Below are positions 16,840 to 25,812 of a stretch of 64,000 bases of DNA, piece by piece. Numbering within the stretch: the stretch's first letter is position 1; each line of letters begins with the position of its first letter. Position numbers and translations under genes: made by a program. The notes under the pieces are model-generated. The model saw nothing but the letters and a program-made list of their open reading frames with translations. It did not search any database and was not told the DNA's origin. The stretch is from Rhizobium sp. CC-YZS058 (lineage in GTDB: Bacteria; Pseudomonadota; Alphaproteobacteria; Rhizobiales; Rhizobiaceae): the NCBI RefSeq assembly GCF_034720595.1, contig NZ_JAYESJ010000001.1, positions 2,754,001 to 2,818,000 of the forward strand, in the 5' to 3' direction.

Positions 16840-17829
16840 ATGAACCTTGTCTCTCCGGATATCCCCGGCCTCGTCTGGGCCTACCGCTTCCGTCCGGGCG
16901 AAGGCGCGACGCGAATCCCCTCCGACGCACCGATCTCGGCGATTGCGCCCGGCGAGGGCTGGGTCTGGGTGCATCTGGCGCTCAGCGATTCCCGCACGCC
17001 GACCCTGCTCGAACGGGTCTGCGACATCCCGCGCCCGGCCTTGACGACGCTGGTCAGCGCCGACACGCAGGCCTCGATCCTGGCGGAGGACGGGGTGGTG
17101 TTCGGGACGCTGGTGGATTTCGAACGGACCTTCGACGAACTGACGAAGACGATCGGCTGGCTGCACTTCGCCGTCAGCGAGCGGATGATCGTCACCACCC
17201 GTCTGCATCCGCTGCGCAGCATCGACCGCGTCAAGGCGCTCATCGAAAAGAACCCGCGTTGCGCCCGGCCGATCGATCTCTTCGAGATGATCGTGACCGA
17301 ATTCCAGCGCACGCTGATCGGCCTCGTGCTCGAATTGACCGAGGATCTCAATATCATCGAGGACGATGTCTACGGGGGCGCCGGGCACAACAGCCAGCCG
17401 AAGCTGGCGCCGCTGCGCCGCACGGCGGTGCGGCTGCATCGGCATCTGCGCACCGTGCTCGCCCTCCTGCGCCGCGCTTCCACCGCCGAGGAAGACGAGG
17501 TGCCGCCAGATTTCCTCGATGTGGCGGAACGTCTCTGCGACCGGCTGGAGGCAGTGGACCGCGATGTCTTCGCGCTGCAGGAGCGGGCGCGGCTGCTGCA
17601 TGAAGAGATCGACAGCAAGCTCTCCTCGGAAACCAACCGGCATCTCTACATCCTGTCGCTGATGACCGCCTTCCTGCTGCCGCCGACGCTGGTCACCGGC
17701 TTCTTCGGCATGAACACCAGCGACCTGCCGCTGGCAGGCGGGGTGCACGGCACGCTGATCGCCGGGCTCTTCATCCTCGCCTCCATGGGCTTTGCCTGGA
17801 CGATCCTCAAGCGCATCGGCATTCTGTGA
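16840..17829 (+). CDS. CorA/ZntB-type divalent cation transporter
   Basis: A 329-residue 2-TM-GxN transporter. The long N-terminal soluble part forms the cytoplasmic funnel; the two membrane helices are at the C-terminus (LYILSLMTAFLLPPTLVTGF and GTLIAGLFILASMGFAWTIL), and the signature GFFGMNTSD follows the first. Lack of the MPEL loop of classical CorA and the sequence MNLVSPDIPGLVWAYRF at the start place it with the ZntB-like group, which moves zinc or other divalent ions. The ATG at 16840 has AGGAAGAAG upstream. It ends 10 nt before the convergent HxlR gene. Confidence 0.88.
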   Translation: MNLVSPDIPGLVWAYRFRPGEGATRIPSDAPISAIAPGEGWVWVHLALSDSRTPTLLERVCDIPRPALTTLVSADTQASILAEDGVVFGTLVDFERTFDELTKTIGWLHFAVSERMIVTTRLHPLRSIDRVKALIEKNPRCARPIDLFEMIVTEFQRTLIGLVLELTEDLNIIEDDVYGGAGHNSQPKLAPLRRTAVRLHRHLRTVLALLRRASTAEEDEVPPDFLDVAERLCDRLEAVDRDVFALQERARLLHEEIDSKLSSETNRHLYILSLMTAFLLPPTLVTGFFGMNTSDLPLAGGVHGTLIAGLFILASMGFAWTILKRIGIL

Positions 17830-17839
17830 CGATGCGCGG

Positions 17840-18205
17840 TCAGGCGGCCGCCTTTGTGCCGGCGCCTTTGAAGAGATGCATGTTGCTCTCCCCCCACGTC
17901 TGAAGCGCCACCAGCACCGGCTGCAGGCTGCGGCCGAGCGGCGAGAGGGAGTATTCGACCTTGGGCGGCACCTGCGGATAAACCTGCCGCTCGATCAGCC
18001 CGTCCGCCTCGAGCTCGCGCAGCTGGTTGGTCAGCATGCGCTGCGTGACGCCCGGTATGGCGCGCCGCAGTTCGTTGAAGCGCAGCGTCCCATCGGAGAG
18101 GTGGAACAGGATGACGCTCTTCCACTTGCCGTCGATAAGGGCCATCGCCGCCTCCACGGCGCATCCCGGCGAACAATCGAAGCGGTTGTGGCGCGGCTTG
18201 GCCAT
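17840..18205 (-). CDS. HxlR-family transcriptional regulator
   Basis: A 121-residue winged helix-turn-helix regulator. It shows the family's N-terminal cysteines (CSPGCAVEAAM), the core IDGKWKSVILFHLSDGTLRF and the recognition helix area PGVTQRMLTNQLRELEADGL. HxlR proteins often sense reactive electrophiles through the N-terminal Cys and control a divergent oxidoreductase. That is the layout here: the divergent alcohol dehydrogenase-like gene starts 136 nt away. AAGGA lies 7 nt before the ATG at 18205. Regulation of the neighbour is inference. Confidence 0.9.
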   Translation of the reverse strand: MAKPRHNRFDCSPGCAVEAAMALIDGKWKSVILFHLSDGTLRFNELRRAIPGVTQRMLTNQLRELEADGLIERQVYPQVPPKVEYSLSPLGRSLQPVLVALQTWGESNMHLFKGAGTKAAA

Positions 18206-18341
18206 GACGGTATCCTTTTCGACACTAGGGGCGATCGTTGTGCGTATTGGCCTTTGGCGGGCCTATGCCCAATATTGTCCCATGCCGGCGCGCTTGCCAA
18301 GTTGGGCAGGCGCGAGGCCGAGCAGTTGAAGGAGCTCTATG

Positions 18342-19355
18342 ATGAAAGCCGTAGCCTACCAGACCGCCGGAGCGATCGACCGCGCCGATGCCTTGCGTGA
18401 CATCACCCTCGACCGGCCGGACCCCGGCCCGCGCGATCTGCGCGTGCGGATTGCCGCCATTTCCGTCAATCCCGTCGATACGAAGGTGCGCGCCTCGTCC
18501 GATGCCGAGCCCGGCGGCTGGAAGGTGCTTGGCTGGGACGCGTCCGGCATCGTGGATGCCGTGGGTGCCGAGGTCACGCGCTTTCGCCCGGGCGACGCCG
18601 TATTCTACGCCGGCGCGCTGACGCGGCCGGGCACCAACGCAGAGTATCACCTGGTCGACGAGCGGATCGTCGGGCGCAAGCCTGCGACGCTGTCGGATGC
18701 CGATGCGGCGGCTCTGCCGCTGACGGCGATCACCGCCTGGGAAATGCTGTTCGACCGGCTGGATGTCCGCCGCAGCGTGCCGGGTGCGGCCAACGCCATT
18801 CTGATCATCGGCGGCGCCGGCGGGGTGGGCTCGATCGCCATCCAGCTTGCGCGCGCGCTGACGGACCTGACGGTGATCGCCACGGCCTCGCGTGCGGAAA
18901 CCCGCGACTTCGTGAAAAGCCTCGGCGCGCATCACGTCATCGATCACAGCAAGCCGCTTGATGAAGAGGTGGCGGCGCTTGGGCTCGGCGATCCGGCCTT
19001 CATCTTCTCCACCACCGCCACCGACACGCATCTCGCCGTGCTGCCGAAGATCATCGCGCCGCAGGGCCGCTTCGGGCTGATCGACGATCCCAAGGTGCTC
19101 GATATCGTCGGTTTCAAGCGCAAGGCCGTGTCGGTGCACTGGGAGCTGATGTTTACCCGCCCGCTGTTTGAAACGGCTGACATGGCCGAGCAGGGCCGGC
19201 TGCTTGACGCGGTGGCCGACCTGGTCGACGCAGGCAGACTGCGCAGCACCCGCACGGAAACGCTTTCGCCGATCAACGCGGCGAACCTGATCGAGGCCCA
19301 CCGCCGGCTGGAAAGCGGACGGTCGATCGGCAAGCTGGTTTTGGAAGGTTTTTAA
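18342..19355 (+). CDS. Zinc-type alcohol dehydrogenase-like / quinone oxidoreductase
   Basis: A 337-residue medium-chain reductase of the zinc-less quinone oxidoreductase branch. ISVNPVDTKVR, the GWDASGIVDAVG catalytic-domain segment and the NADP-binding loop ILIIGGAGGVGSIAIQLAR are typical. There are no structural-zinc cysteines. Such enzymes reduce quinones or activated alkenes with NADPH and are commonly paired with a divergent HxlR regulator, as here. Of the two adjacent ATGs, 18342 is preferred because AAGGAG lies 8 nt upstream and MKAVAYQ is the standard N-terminus. It is convergent with the BA14K gene, with two strong hairpins between. Confidence 0.9.
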   Translation: MKAVAYQTAGAIDRADALRDITLDRPDPGPRDLRVRIAAISVNPVDTKVRASSDAEPGGWKVLGWDASGIVDAVGAEVTRFRPGDAVFYAGALTRPGTNAEYHLVDERIVGRKPATLSDADAAALPLTAITAWEMLFDRLDVRRSVPGAANAILIIGGAGGVGSIAIQLARALTDLTVIATASRAETRDFVKSLGAHHVIDHSKPLDEEVAALGLGDPAFIFSTTATDTHLAVLPKIIAPQGRFGLIDDPKVLDIVGFKRKAVSVHWELMFTRPLFETADMAEQGRLLDAVADLVDAGRLRSTRTETLSPINAANLIEAHRRLESGRSIGKLVLEGF

Positions 19356-19366
19356 GACGTGAGAGC

Positions 19367-19388
19367 GGAGGCTGCGACGGCAGCCTCC
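19367..19388. terminator. Hairpin after the oxidoreductase gene
   Basis: GGAGGCTGC and GCAGCCTCC, a perfect 9-bp stem with a 4-nt loop, 11 nt after the stop at 19355. No clear T-run follows; it may work together with the larger hairpin 32 nt on. Confidence 0.45.
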
Positions 19389-19419
19389 ACCTTTGAGAAT
19401 CCGAGGGACGCTGAAAACG

Positions 19420-19456
19420 CGAAAGGCCGACCTGGCAAGTGCCGGTCGGCCTTTCG
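19420..19456. terminator. Bidirectional terminator-like hairpin
   Basis: A perfect 13-bp stem, CGAAAGGCCGACC with GGTCGGCCTTTCG, 11-nt loop, between the convergent oxidoreductase and BA14K genes. Read on the minus strand it is followed by GCGTTTTC, so it probably ends the BA14K transcript and blocks read-through in the other direction. Confidence 0.6.
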
Positions 19457-19521
19457 AGGTGATCGGTTCAGCCGATCAGGCGTGATCGAGGGGATCGACC
19501 AAACGCTTTATGCAGGACGCC

Positions 19522-19974
19522 TCAATAGGGCGAATTGCACTGGCGGCGCGGGCCATTGTTCGGCTGGAAGGTGTTGTCCGACACGCGGTAGGAGCGATAC
19601 CGGTTCTGGCACCATTCGACATGGCTGCCGCCGTAGCGGACGGTGTTGTTGTTGGAGATCGCACCGCCGACGATTGCGCCGGTGGCGAAGGCGGCCAGCG
19701 GGAACCAGACGCCATTGTGGCGGCGATAGCCCGGGCGGTATTCGCGGTAGCCGCGGTGGCCGTTATAATAGGAATAGCCGTTGCGGCGATGATAGCCACG
19801 GCGCCAGTCGGCGCGACGGTCACGATACTGAACGGTCTCGACATTGGTGGTGGTGGCCTGGACCGGCTTTTGAACGGGAATCGGCACCATGGCTTCTGCC
19901 GGCATCAGCGAGGTGACAAAGACTGCGGCGGACAGACCGACCGCGGACAAGAAGCGGGTGTTGAGCAAACGCAT
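19522..19974 (-). CDS. BA14K-family secreted protein
   Basis: A 150-residue exported protein with signal peptide (MRLLNTRFLSAVGLSAAVFV, cleavage after PAEA). A basic, Tyr-rich and Arg-rich middle is followed by a hydrophobic GAIVGGAI segment and the conserved C-terminal BA14K motif HVEWCQNRYRSY through CNSPY with two cysteines. The family was named after an immunoreactive Brucella 14-kDa antigen and is common in Rhizobiales envelopes; it has lectin-like activity in Brucella. ATG at 19974 with a GGAGA ribosome site gives the signal peptide; the upstream in-frame extension is not conserved-looking. Divergent from the GH25 gene. Confidence 0.87.
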   Translation of the reverse strand: MRLLNTRFLSAVGLSAAVFVTSLMPAEAMVPIPVQKPVQATTTNVETVQYRDRRADWRRGYHRRNGYSYYNGHRGYREYRPGYRRHNGVWFPLAAFATGAIVGGAISNNNTVRYGGSHVEWCQNRYRSYRVSDNTFQPNNGPRRQCNSPY

Positions 19975-20151
19975 GGCAATTCTCCGTTCAAAAGCAAAGG
20001 ACTGGCGGATCAGTCTCTCGGGTGCAGTAACGGTCGTTTCTTCCGTTTGTTCCGCCACCCTGCCTCTGTGCGGAGGCGTACAGGGCACTTCGGTAACCGA
20101 TAAATTACGGCTGTTAAGCTTCGGTTAACCATAGGGGCGCAGCATCCTCCG

Positions 20152-21153
20152 ATGCGAACCTTCGGAAGCGCCCGTTCCCGCCCTTGGTTTCGCCTGGCCA
20201 TGCAGCTGGGCGCGCTGGCTCTTGCGCTCGGAGCCGCGCCCGATCTCAACGCCCGCGAGCTGCAGCCCTGGAAGTCGAAAGATCACGCCCTTGTCATCGA
20301 CGCCTACGAGCTGAACACGATCGACTGGGAAGCGCTGGTGACGGACAAGCGCATTGCCGGCTTCATCTCCAAGGCCTCCGACGGGCTGCCGGAAAGCTAT
20401 AGCTGCGTGGGCGACCATGGCGGCGACACGGTGGCGCATTGCAGGACGATGTGGCGCAAATATGCGGTCAGCCGCGAGCTCTACCAGACACGGCGCATGG
20501 TCGCCAAAGCCCATGGCCTGCTCTGGGGCGCCTATCACCTCGCCCGGCCGGGCAACCCGATCGACCAGGCCAACCATTTCCTCGATTATGCCGAGCCGAG
20601 GGCGGACGAGCTGATGGTGCTCGATCTCGAAGGCATGGATGCGGAAAAATACATGTCGCTCGAGGATGCAGCGATCTTCGCCGGCCATATCAAGACGCGC
20701 ACCGGCCGCTATCCGATGCTCTACACCAATCACTCGACGGCGAAATATATTGCCGAGCACCGGGCCAAGCACCCGATCCTATCCCGCCTGCCGCTCTGGT
20801 ATGCCCGCTATCAGCCGGGCATCCGCAACGTCTTTCCCATGGGCAATTGGGAGAGCTACGCGCTCTGGCAGTTCTCCGCCTCCGCCAATTGCGGCAAGCG
20901 CCGCTGCCCCTACCGCGTCGCCGGCACGCTGTCCGATATCGACGTGAATGTCGCCCCCGGCAATGCCGAGGCCCTGAAGGCCGCCTGGGCGACAGGCACC
21001 CTGCTTCCCGCCAAGCCGTTGCCGCTCGAAAGTGACGCCACGGCCACCGCGCAAGCCGGCCTCAAAGCCAAGCCCCCGACAGCCACCCCTCTCCTCCCCC
21101 CGGACCCGATCCCCACAGCCTCCATCCCCAACCCGCATCTGGCGCTGCGGTAG
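20152..21153 (+). CDS. GH25-family muramidase (lysozyme-like), exported
   Basis: A 333-residue protein with an N-terminal signal or anchor (residues about 10-33) and a glycoside hydrolase 25 domain (about 45-280). The domain shows FISKASDG, GAYHLARPGNPIDQANHFLD, the catalytic acid stretch MVLDLEGMD and YPMLYTNHSTAKYI, then WYARYQPG and LWQFSAS. These fit bacterial peptidoglycan muramidases that cleave the MurNAc-GlcNAc bond. The C-terminal tail (about 60 residues) is rich in Pro, Ala and Thr and is probably disordered. The gene is single and divergent from the BA14K gene; a role in cell-wall turnover is inferred. Confidence 0.88.
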   Translation: MRTFGSARSRPWFRLAMQLGALALALGAAPDLNARELQPWKSKDHALVIDAYELNTIDWEALVTDKRIAGFISKASDGLPESYSCVGDHGGDTVAHCRTMWRKYAVSRELYQTRRMVAKAHGLLWGAYHLARPGNPIDQANHFLDYAEPRADELMVLDLEGMDAEKYMSLEDAAIFAGHIKTRTGRYPMLYTNHSTAKYIAEHRAKHPILSRLPLWYARYQPGIRNVFPMGNWESYALWQFSASANCGKRRCPYRVAGTLSDIDVNVAPGNAEALKAAWATGTLLPAKPLPLESDATATAQAGLKAKPPTATPLLPPDPIPTASIPNPHLALR

Positions 21154-21206
21154 AGGGAGGACACGGTTTGGCCGGAACCTCGCCGGTCAAGCACGCAAGA
21201 AGACGA

Positions 21207-22307
21207 TTACGCCTCGATCTGCACGTTCCCCAGCGGCCGGGAGCAGCAGGCGAGGATGTAGCCTTCCTCGATTTCCTCGTCGAGAATGCCGCCATTGTGC
21301 TGCATGTCGACCTCTCCGGAGAGCTTCATGACGCGGCAGGTGCCGCAGAGACCGCCTTCGCAGGCGGCGCCGATGCGCACGCCCGCAGCGCGCGCGGTCT
21401 GCAGGATCGTGCGGCCAGGCAGGCAGTCGGCCTGCTTGCCGGCCATGGTGAAGGTGACGGTGTGGCTGGCCGGCGCTTCGGCGCCCTCGGCCTGGCCGCC
21501 ACGGATTGCCAGTTCCTCCTCCGCCGGGGCTGCGGCCGGCTGGAAGCTTTCCTCGTGATAGCGCGCCATGTCGAAGCCGGCCTCCGCGAGCAGGCCGCGC
21601 ACGCCGCGCATGAAGGGTTCCGGACCGCAGCAGAACACGGTGCGGTCCATGAAATCCGGGGAGAGAAGCGCGAGCTTGGCGGCGTCGATACGGCCGCGCA
21701 GGCCATGCCAGCCATCCTTCGGTGCATGACCTTCCACCACGAAGCCGAGCGCGAGGTTCGGCATCTGCGCGGCGAGCGTTTCCAGCTCGCTGCGGAACAG
21801 GAGATCGCCGGGGCGGCGGGCGCAGGAAAGGAAGGCGACATCGGTCTGCGGCGCGCAATCGGCAAACCAGCGGGTCATCGACATCATCGGCGTGATGCCG
21901 GAGCCGGCCGAGATGAACAGGTAGCGCTCGCCCGGATGGCGGACGAAGGAGAAATCGCCGAGCGGGCCGAAGGCTTTCAGCCGCATGCCGGGCCTGAGCT
22001 GCTCGAGCATCCAGCGCGTGCCGACCGAGCCCGCCTGCGCCTTGACCGTCACCGACACGGAGAAGGGCCGCGAGGGAGTGGAGGACAGCGTGTAGGTGCG
22101 CATCACCGGCTCGTCCGGCGTCACCGGCAGCTCCAGCGTCACGAACTGCCCGGGCAGATAGCGAAACCAGCCGTCCCGATCGGACTTGAAGACGAAGGTC
22201 ATGACATCGGGCGCCTCTTCGGTGGCGGCGATGCATTCGAGCAGATGCTGCCGGTCGTTGAAGGGCTGCAGCTCGTCGAAATGGCGGAACGGGGTCAGGG
22301 CGGTCAT
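21207..22307 (-). CDS. gbcB: Rieske-oxygenase reductase (GbcB-like, FAD/NAD/2Fe-2S)
   Basis: A 366-residue hybrid reductase that passes electrons from NAD(P)H to the Rieske oxygenase encoded just upstream. Domain order: FAD-binding (MRTYTLSSTPSRPFSVSV, about residues 90-110), NAD-binding (LFISAGSGITPMMSM and FCCGPEPFM) and a C-terminal plant-type 2Fe-2S ferredoxin with CEGGLCGTC and a final Cys pair in ILACCSRP. Its start follows the oxygenase stop by a single base, so the two are one operon. The order and domains fit the glycine betaine (GbcAB) or stachydrine demethylase systems. Confidence 0.88.
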   Translation of the reverse strand: MTALTPFRHFDELQPFNDRQHLLECIAATEEAPDVMTFVFKSDRDGWFRYLPGQFVTLELPVTPDEPVMRTYTLSSTPSRPFSVSVTVKAQAGSVGTRWMLEQLRPGMRLKAFGPLGDFSFVRHPGERYLFISAGSGITPMMSMTRWFADCAPQTDVAFLSCARRPGDLLFRSELETLAAQMPNLALGFVVEGHAPKDGWHGLRGRIDAAKLALLSPDFMDRTVFCCGPEPFMRGVRGLLAEAGFDMARYHEESFQPAAAPAEEELAIRGGQAEGAEAPASHTVTFTMAGKQADCLPGRTILQTARAAGVRIGAACEGGLCGTCRVMKLSGEVDMQHNGGILDEEIEEGYILACCSRPLGNVQIEA

Positions 22308-22308
22308 G

Positions 22309-23553
22309 TCAGGCCACGCGGATCAGGGGTTTGGACACGCCCTTCAGGCGCGTCTGCAGGAAATTCGTGTACCACTCGACGAACTGCATGACGCCGCCTT
22401 CATGCTCGGGCGAATAGGGCCCGGGCTGGTAGGCCGGCGAGCGGATGCCGAAGGCGTTTTCCTCGACGATCTGCCGGTCCTGGTCGTTGGTCTCGGTCCA
22501 GACATGGGTCAGTTCCTCGAGCGTGTAATCCACGCCCTCTACCGCATCCTTGTGGACCAGCCATTTGGTGGTCACCTGCGTCAGTTCGGGCCCCAGCGGC
22601 AGGACGCGGAAGGTGATGGCGTGGTCGGCCAGCACATGGTTCCAGGTGGTCGGATAGTGGAAGAAGAGCAGCGTGCCGATCTGGCTCTGGCGGACCTCGT
22701 CGGACAGCGGACGGCGGACGGCGCGCTTGCCCGACATGGTGTAGCTTTCGGCATCGTCGACCAGCGGCATGCGGGCGATGCGGTATTGTCCGCTGTCATG
22801 CATGCGGAACTCGCTCGGCAGGCCGGCGGCCTCGCAGCGCGCCCAGTGCTCGGCAATCACCGGATCGTCCTTGGCGCCCTGCACGCCGGTGGCGCTCGGC
22901 GCCTCCGGATAGGTTCGGCAGAGTTCAGGGTGGTTGGCGGCGCAATGGTAGCACTCGCGGTTGTTTTCCCAGACGAGCTTCCAGTTGCCCTTTTCGACGA
23001 TCGTGCTCTCGAAGGCGACCTTGGTGTTTTCCAGACGATGCGGGGCGAGATAGCGCGTCACCATCTCGCGCACGGGCTCGAAGCTCATCGGCTCATCGGC
23101 GAGCGACAGGAAGATATAGCCGGCGACACTCTGGCAGGCGATCGGCTTCAGGCCATGGGCAGCCTTGTCGAAGTCCTCGCCCATCTGCCGGGCGAAGATC
23201 AGCGAGCCATCCAGCTCGTAGGTCCACTGGTGGTAGGGGCAGACGAGCTTGGCCGAAGCGCCCTTGGCGCCGCTGCAGACGCGCGAGCCGCGATGGCGGC
23301 AGGAATTGTGCAGCGCCCGGATGGTGCCCTGGCGGTCCCGCGTCACGACGACCGGATAATCGCCGACCTGCAGGGTGAAGTAATTGCCGGCGCGCGGGAT
23401 CTCGCAATCATGGCCGACGAACAGCCAGTCCTTGTACCAGATCTCCTGCAGGTCGAGCTTGTAGAGCTCGGGATCGGTGTAGAAGGCCTGCTCCAGGCTG
23501 TGATCGACACGCCGGTTGGCAAGCTTGCGGAGCACTTCGCTGGTCAGGTCCAT
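22309..23553 (-). CDS. gbcA: Rieske-type quaternary-amine demethylase (GbcA/Stc2-like)
   Basis: A 414-residue oxygenase alpha subunit. The Rieske centre is CRHRGSRVC...CPYHQWTYELDG (two Cys, two His), and the mononuclear iron site lies around NNRECYHCAANHPELC. N-terminus LTSEVLRKLANRR and SLEQAFYTDP resemble both rhizobial glycine betaine monooxygenase and the stachydrine demethylase Stc2, which remove a methyl group oxidatively as formaldehyde. ATG at 23553 is used; a longer frame adds unconserved residues. Betaine use as carbon, nitrogen or osmolyte source is likely, but the choice between betaine and proline betaine is open. No GbdR-type regulator is adjacent. Confidence 0.87.
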   Translation of the reverse strand: MDLTSEVLRKLANRRVDHSLEQAFYTDPELYKLDLQEIWYKDWLFVGHDCEIPRAGNYFTLQVGDYPVVVTRDRQGTIRALHNSCRHRGSRVCSGAKGASAKLVCPYHQWTYELDGSLIFARQMGEDFDKAAHGLKPIACQSVAGYIFLSLADEPMSFEPVREMVTRYLAPHRLENTKVAFESTIVEKGNWKLVWENNRECYHCAANHPELCRTYPEAPSATGVQGAKDDPVIAEHWARCEAAGLPSEFRMHDSGQYRIARMPLVDDAESYTMSGKRAVRRPLSDEVRQSQIGTLLFFHYPTTWNHVLADHAITFRVLPLGPELTQVTTKWLVHKDAVEGVDYTLEELTHVWTETNDQDRQIVEENAFGIRSPAYQPGPYSPEHEGGVMQFVEWYTNFLQTRLKGVSKPLIRVA

Positions 23554-24105
23554 CGGCCTCGTCCTTGGTCCGCGGGTCGCTTGAGCGCAGGCACGGGCGC
23601 GCACCCCGCGGCGGCGCAGGGGCTCCGGCCGGCGCTGATCGGCGCGGCGTCATTGCAAGAAAACAGTGTCCCGGGGGTCTCCGCGCCCGCCCGGCCGCCA
23701 CAGCGGCCGCACCGGCCAGAGCGACTGCGGCAGCAGGCCCCGATGCGCTGCACCATAGACGCGGAGCGGGGCGCCGGAGACGCCAGATCGCGACACGGCC
23801 TGAGGTTTTGGCGACAAGCCACAGGCAGCGCCGGCAGAGGCGTGCGGCGGGCATTCGGGTAGTGAAAACAGGGCGATGCGCAAAAACGCGGCAACTGTCC
23901 TTTTTTCGTTCAGGCGCGGGCGGCGTCGCCCCGGGACAGCATGTTTGCGACATCGGGTTCGCGCGCAAGCCCGGCCGCAGCGCAAGCTTCGCACCATGGG
24001 CGGCCGATAGGTCTCTACACGCGGAAGCAGGAGGGACGCGTCACCACGATGCGGCACTGCTTTCAAGGCCTTGCAGCCCCGTCCCTTTTGCAACGGATGA
24101 GAGCC
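23554..24105. other. Long intergenic region upstream of the demethylase operon
   Basis: 552 nt between divergent genes. I see no convincing coding frame (frames here lack a ribosome site and family character), no strong hairpin and no repeat. A T-rich patch (about 23898-23910) and the length suggest promoters for both sides and perhaps binding sites of a distant betaine regulator. Confidence 0.5.
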
Positions 24106-24705
24106 ATGTCGAAGCTGAGATATTTCGCCGCCGGACCGGAAAAGAAAGACACGGGCTTGAAGGCTGCGATCTATGTCGACTTCCTGCGCACGGGGCGCAT
24201 CAGCCGGCCATCCAACGAGAACCGCCAGCCCAAGCGCTATCTGTCCTATGACGAAGTGGCCGCCCGCACGGGCCGGAAGCTCGAGGCGGCCGGCACGCAG
24301 GCCTATGAGAAGATCAACGGCTTCCACGCCTCGATCCGCTTTCCGAAGATGATCTTTCACCGCACGATCGAGGGGAGCCCGCATCTCGGCTATTGCCATG
24401 TGACGGCGGCGCGCACCAAATTCGCCGAGTTCGACGAGGTGCGCTGGTCCTTCTACATGGCCAATTTCTATTCCGAGATCGGCAAGGACGGCGCCTTCTT
24501 CGACGATGTGAAGCGCGGCTATTCGCGCATGTATTTCGCCGTTGCCACCGATGTCGACAAGGAGGCCGGCAAGCTCGTCATCAACCGCACGATCCGCGAT
24601 GGCGGGCTCCTGTTCCGCACGCAGGACCCGAAGACGGCGCTGAAGAACGTGCTGATGCTCGGCGCCAAGAACGACGCCTTGCGCGCGATCATCAAGGCGC
24701 TCTAG
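24106..24705 (+). CDS. DUF6656-like conserved hypothetical protein
   Basis: A 199-residue soluble protein with no recognised catalytic motif. It begins MSKLRYFAAGPEKKDTGLKA and contains conserved-looking aromatic segments (RWSFYMANFYSEIG, RMYFAVATDV) and a C-terminal helix LKNVLMLGAKNDALRAIIKAL. From memory, very similar proteins are annotated as DUF6656 in Rhizobiaceae. ATG at 24106 is taken as start (GGATGAGAG upstream); an ATG at 24097 is also in frame. Its neighbours give no hint: it sits between a betaine demethylase and tsaC. Confidence 0.65.
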   Translation: MSKLRYFAAGPEKKDTGLKAAIYVDFLRTGRISRPSNENRQPKRYLSYDEVAARTGRKLEAAGTQAYEKINGFHASIRFPKMIFHRTIEGSPHLGYCHVTAARTKFAEFDEVRWSFYMANFYSEIGKDGAFFDDVKRGYSRMYFAVATDVDKEAGKLVINRTIRDGGLLFRTQDPKTALKNVLMLGAKNDALRAIIKAL

Positions 24706-24772
24706 CCCGCGCCAGAAAATCGTTCAGTTTCGCACCCCGATCCGCTAAGAGGCGGACAAAGGAAGGTGCGAG

Positions 24773-25786
24773 ATGACGAAGGACGGCGCGCCGCGGGAGG
24801 CACCGCGGCTTTTGGCGGAAACGGTGGATGCGCTGGCCGCACCGGATGCAGCGCTGGCCCGCGCGGTCGCGGTGCTCGCCGAGGGACTGCCGGTCGCGAT
24901 CCCGACCGAAACCGTCTATGGTCTCGCCGCAGACGCCACCCGCGCCGAGGCGATCGCCCGGATCTACGAGGTCAAGGGCCGCCCGCGCTTCAATCCGCTG
25001 ATCTCGCATGTAAGCAGCATGGCGATGGCGGAGCGCCACGGTGTCTTCGATCCCCTCTCCCGCGCTCTTGCCGAGGCCTTCTGGCCGGGGCCGCTGACAC
25101 TCGTCCTGCCGCGGGCCGACACCAGCACGGTGCATGATCTGGCCACGGCCGGCCTGTCGACCCTGGGGCTGCGCATGCCGGACGGCATTGCCCGCGCCAT
25201 CATCGACGGCGTCGGCCGCCCCCTGGCCGCGCCCAGCGCCAACACGTCCGGCGGCGTCAGCCCGACGGAAGCCGGCCATGTGGCCGCCGATCTCGGCCGT
25301 CGCATCCCCCTGATCGTCGATGCAGGCCCCTGCGCAGTCGGACTCGAATCGACCATCGTCAAGGTGGAGGGCGATGCGATCCGGCTCCTGCGGCCCGGCG
25401 GGCTGGAGGCGGCGGCGATCGAGGCCGTGGCCGGCCGCCCGCTGCAGCGCCCCGCCCAGGCGGGTGCCGCCATCGAAGCGCCGGGCATGCTGGCCTCGCA
25501 TTACGCGCCCGACGCCACGCTGCGGCTCGATGCCGAGGATGTCCGGCCGGGCGAGGCGCTGATCCGCTTTGGCGGCAGGCGGCTTCCCGGCGAAGCGCAG
25601 GCGCGGCTGGTGCTCGACCTCAGCCCGGCCGGCAGCCTGCGCGAAGCGGCCGCCCATCTCTTTGCCTACCTCAAGCGCGCCGATGCGAGCGGAGCCGGGC
25701 GCATCGCCGTCGGCCCCATTCCGCAGGATGGCCTGGGCGAGGCGATCCGCGACCGGCTGAAGCGCGCCGCCGCGCCCCGCCCCTGA
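24773..25786 (+). CDS. tsaC: L-threonylcarbamoyladenylate synthase (Sua5 type)
   Basis: A 337-residue enzyme making threonylcarbamoyl-AMP from Thr, bicarbonate and ATP, the first step of t6A modification of tRNAs reading ANN codons. The N-terminal YrdC/Sua5 domain shows PTETVYGLAADAT, KGRPRFNPL and the SANTSGGVSPT loop; a linker and a C-terminal Sua5 domain follow (GMLASHYAPDA). The length marks it as the long Sua5 form, not short TsaC. An AGGTGCGAG ribosome site precedes ATG 24773. It is followed 26 nt later by the FAD oxidoreductase, so the two may be co-transcribed. Confidence 0.93.
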   Translation: MTKDGAPREAPRLLAETVDALAAPDAALARAVAVLAEGLPVAIPTETVYGLAADATRAEAIARIYEVKGRPRFNPLISHVSSMAMAERHGVFDPLSRALAEAFWPGPLTLVLPRADTSTVHDLATAGLSTLGLRMPDGIARAIIDGVGRPLAAPSANTSGGVSPTEAGHVAADLGRRIPLIVDAGPCAVGLESTIVKVEGDAIRLLRPGGLEAAAIEAVAGRPLQRPAQAGAAIEAPGMLASHYAPDATLRLDAEDVRPGEALIRFGGRRLPGEAQARLVLDLSPAGSLREAAAHLFAYLKRADASGAGRIAVGPIPQDGLGEAIRDRLKRAAAPRP

Positions 25787-25812
25787 CCAGGCCCTCAGCG
25801 AAAGCCTTTGCC

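Noticed and set aside
20088..20130. Two similar CTTCGGT(T)AACC stretches between the BA14K and GH25 genes
   Set aside because: Could be operator half-sites, but only two imperfect direct copies exist and no regulator is suggested.
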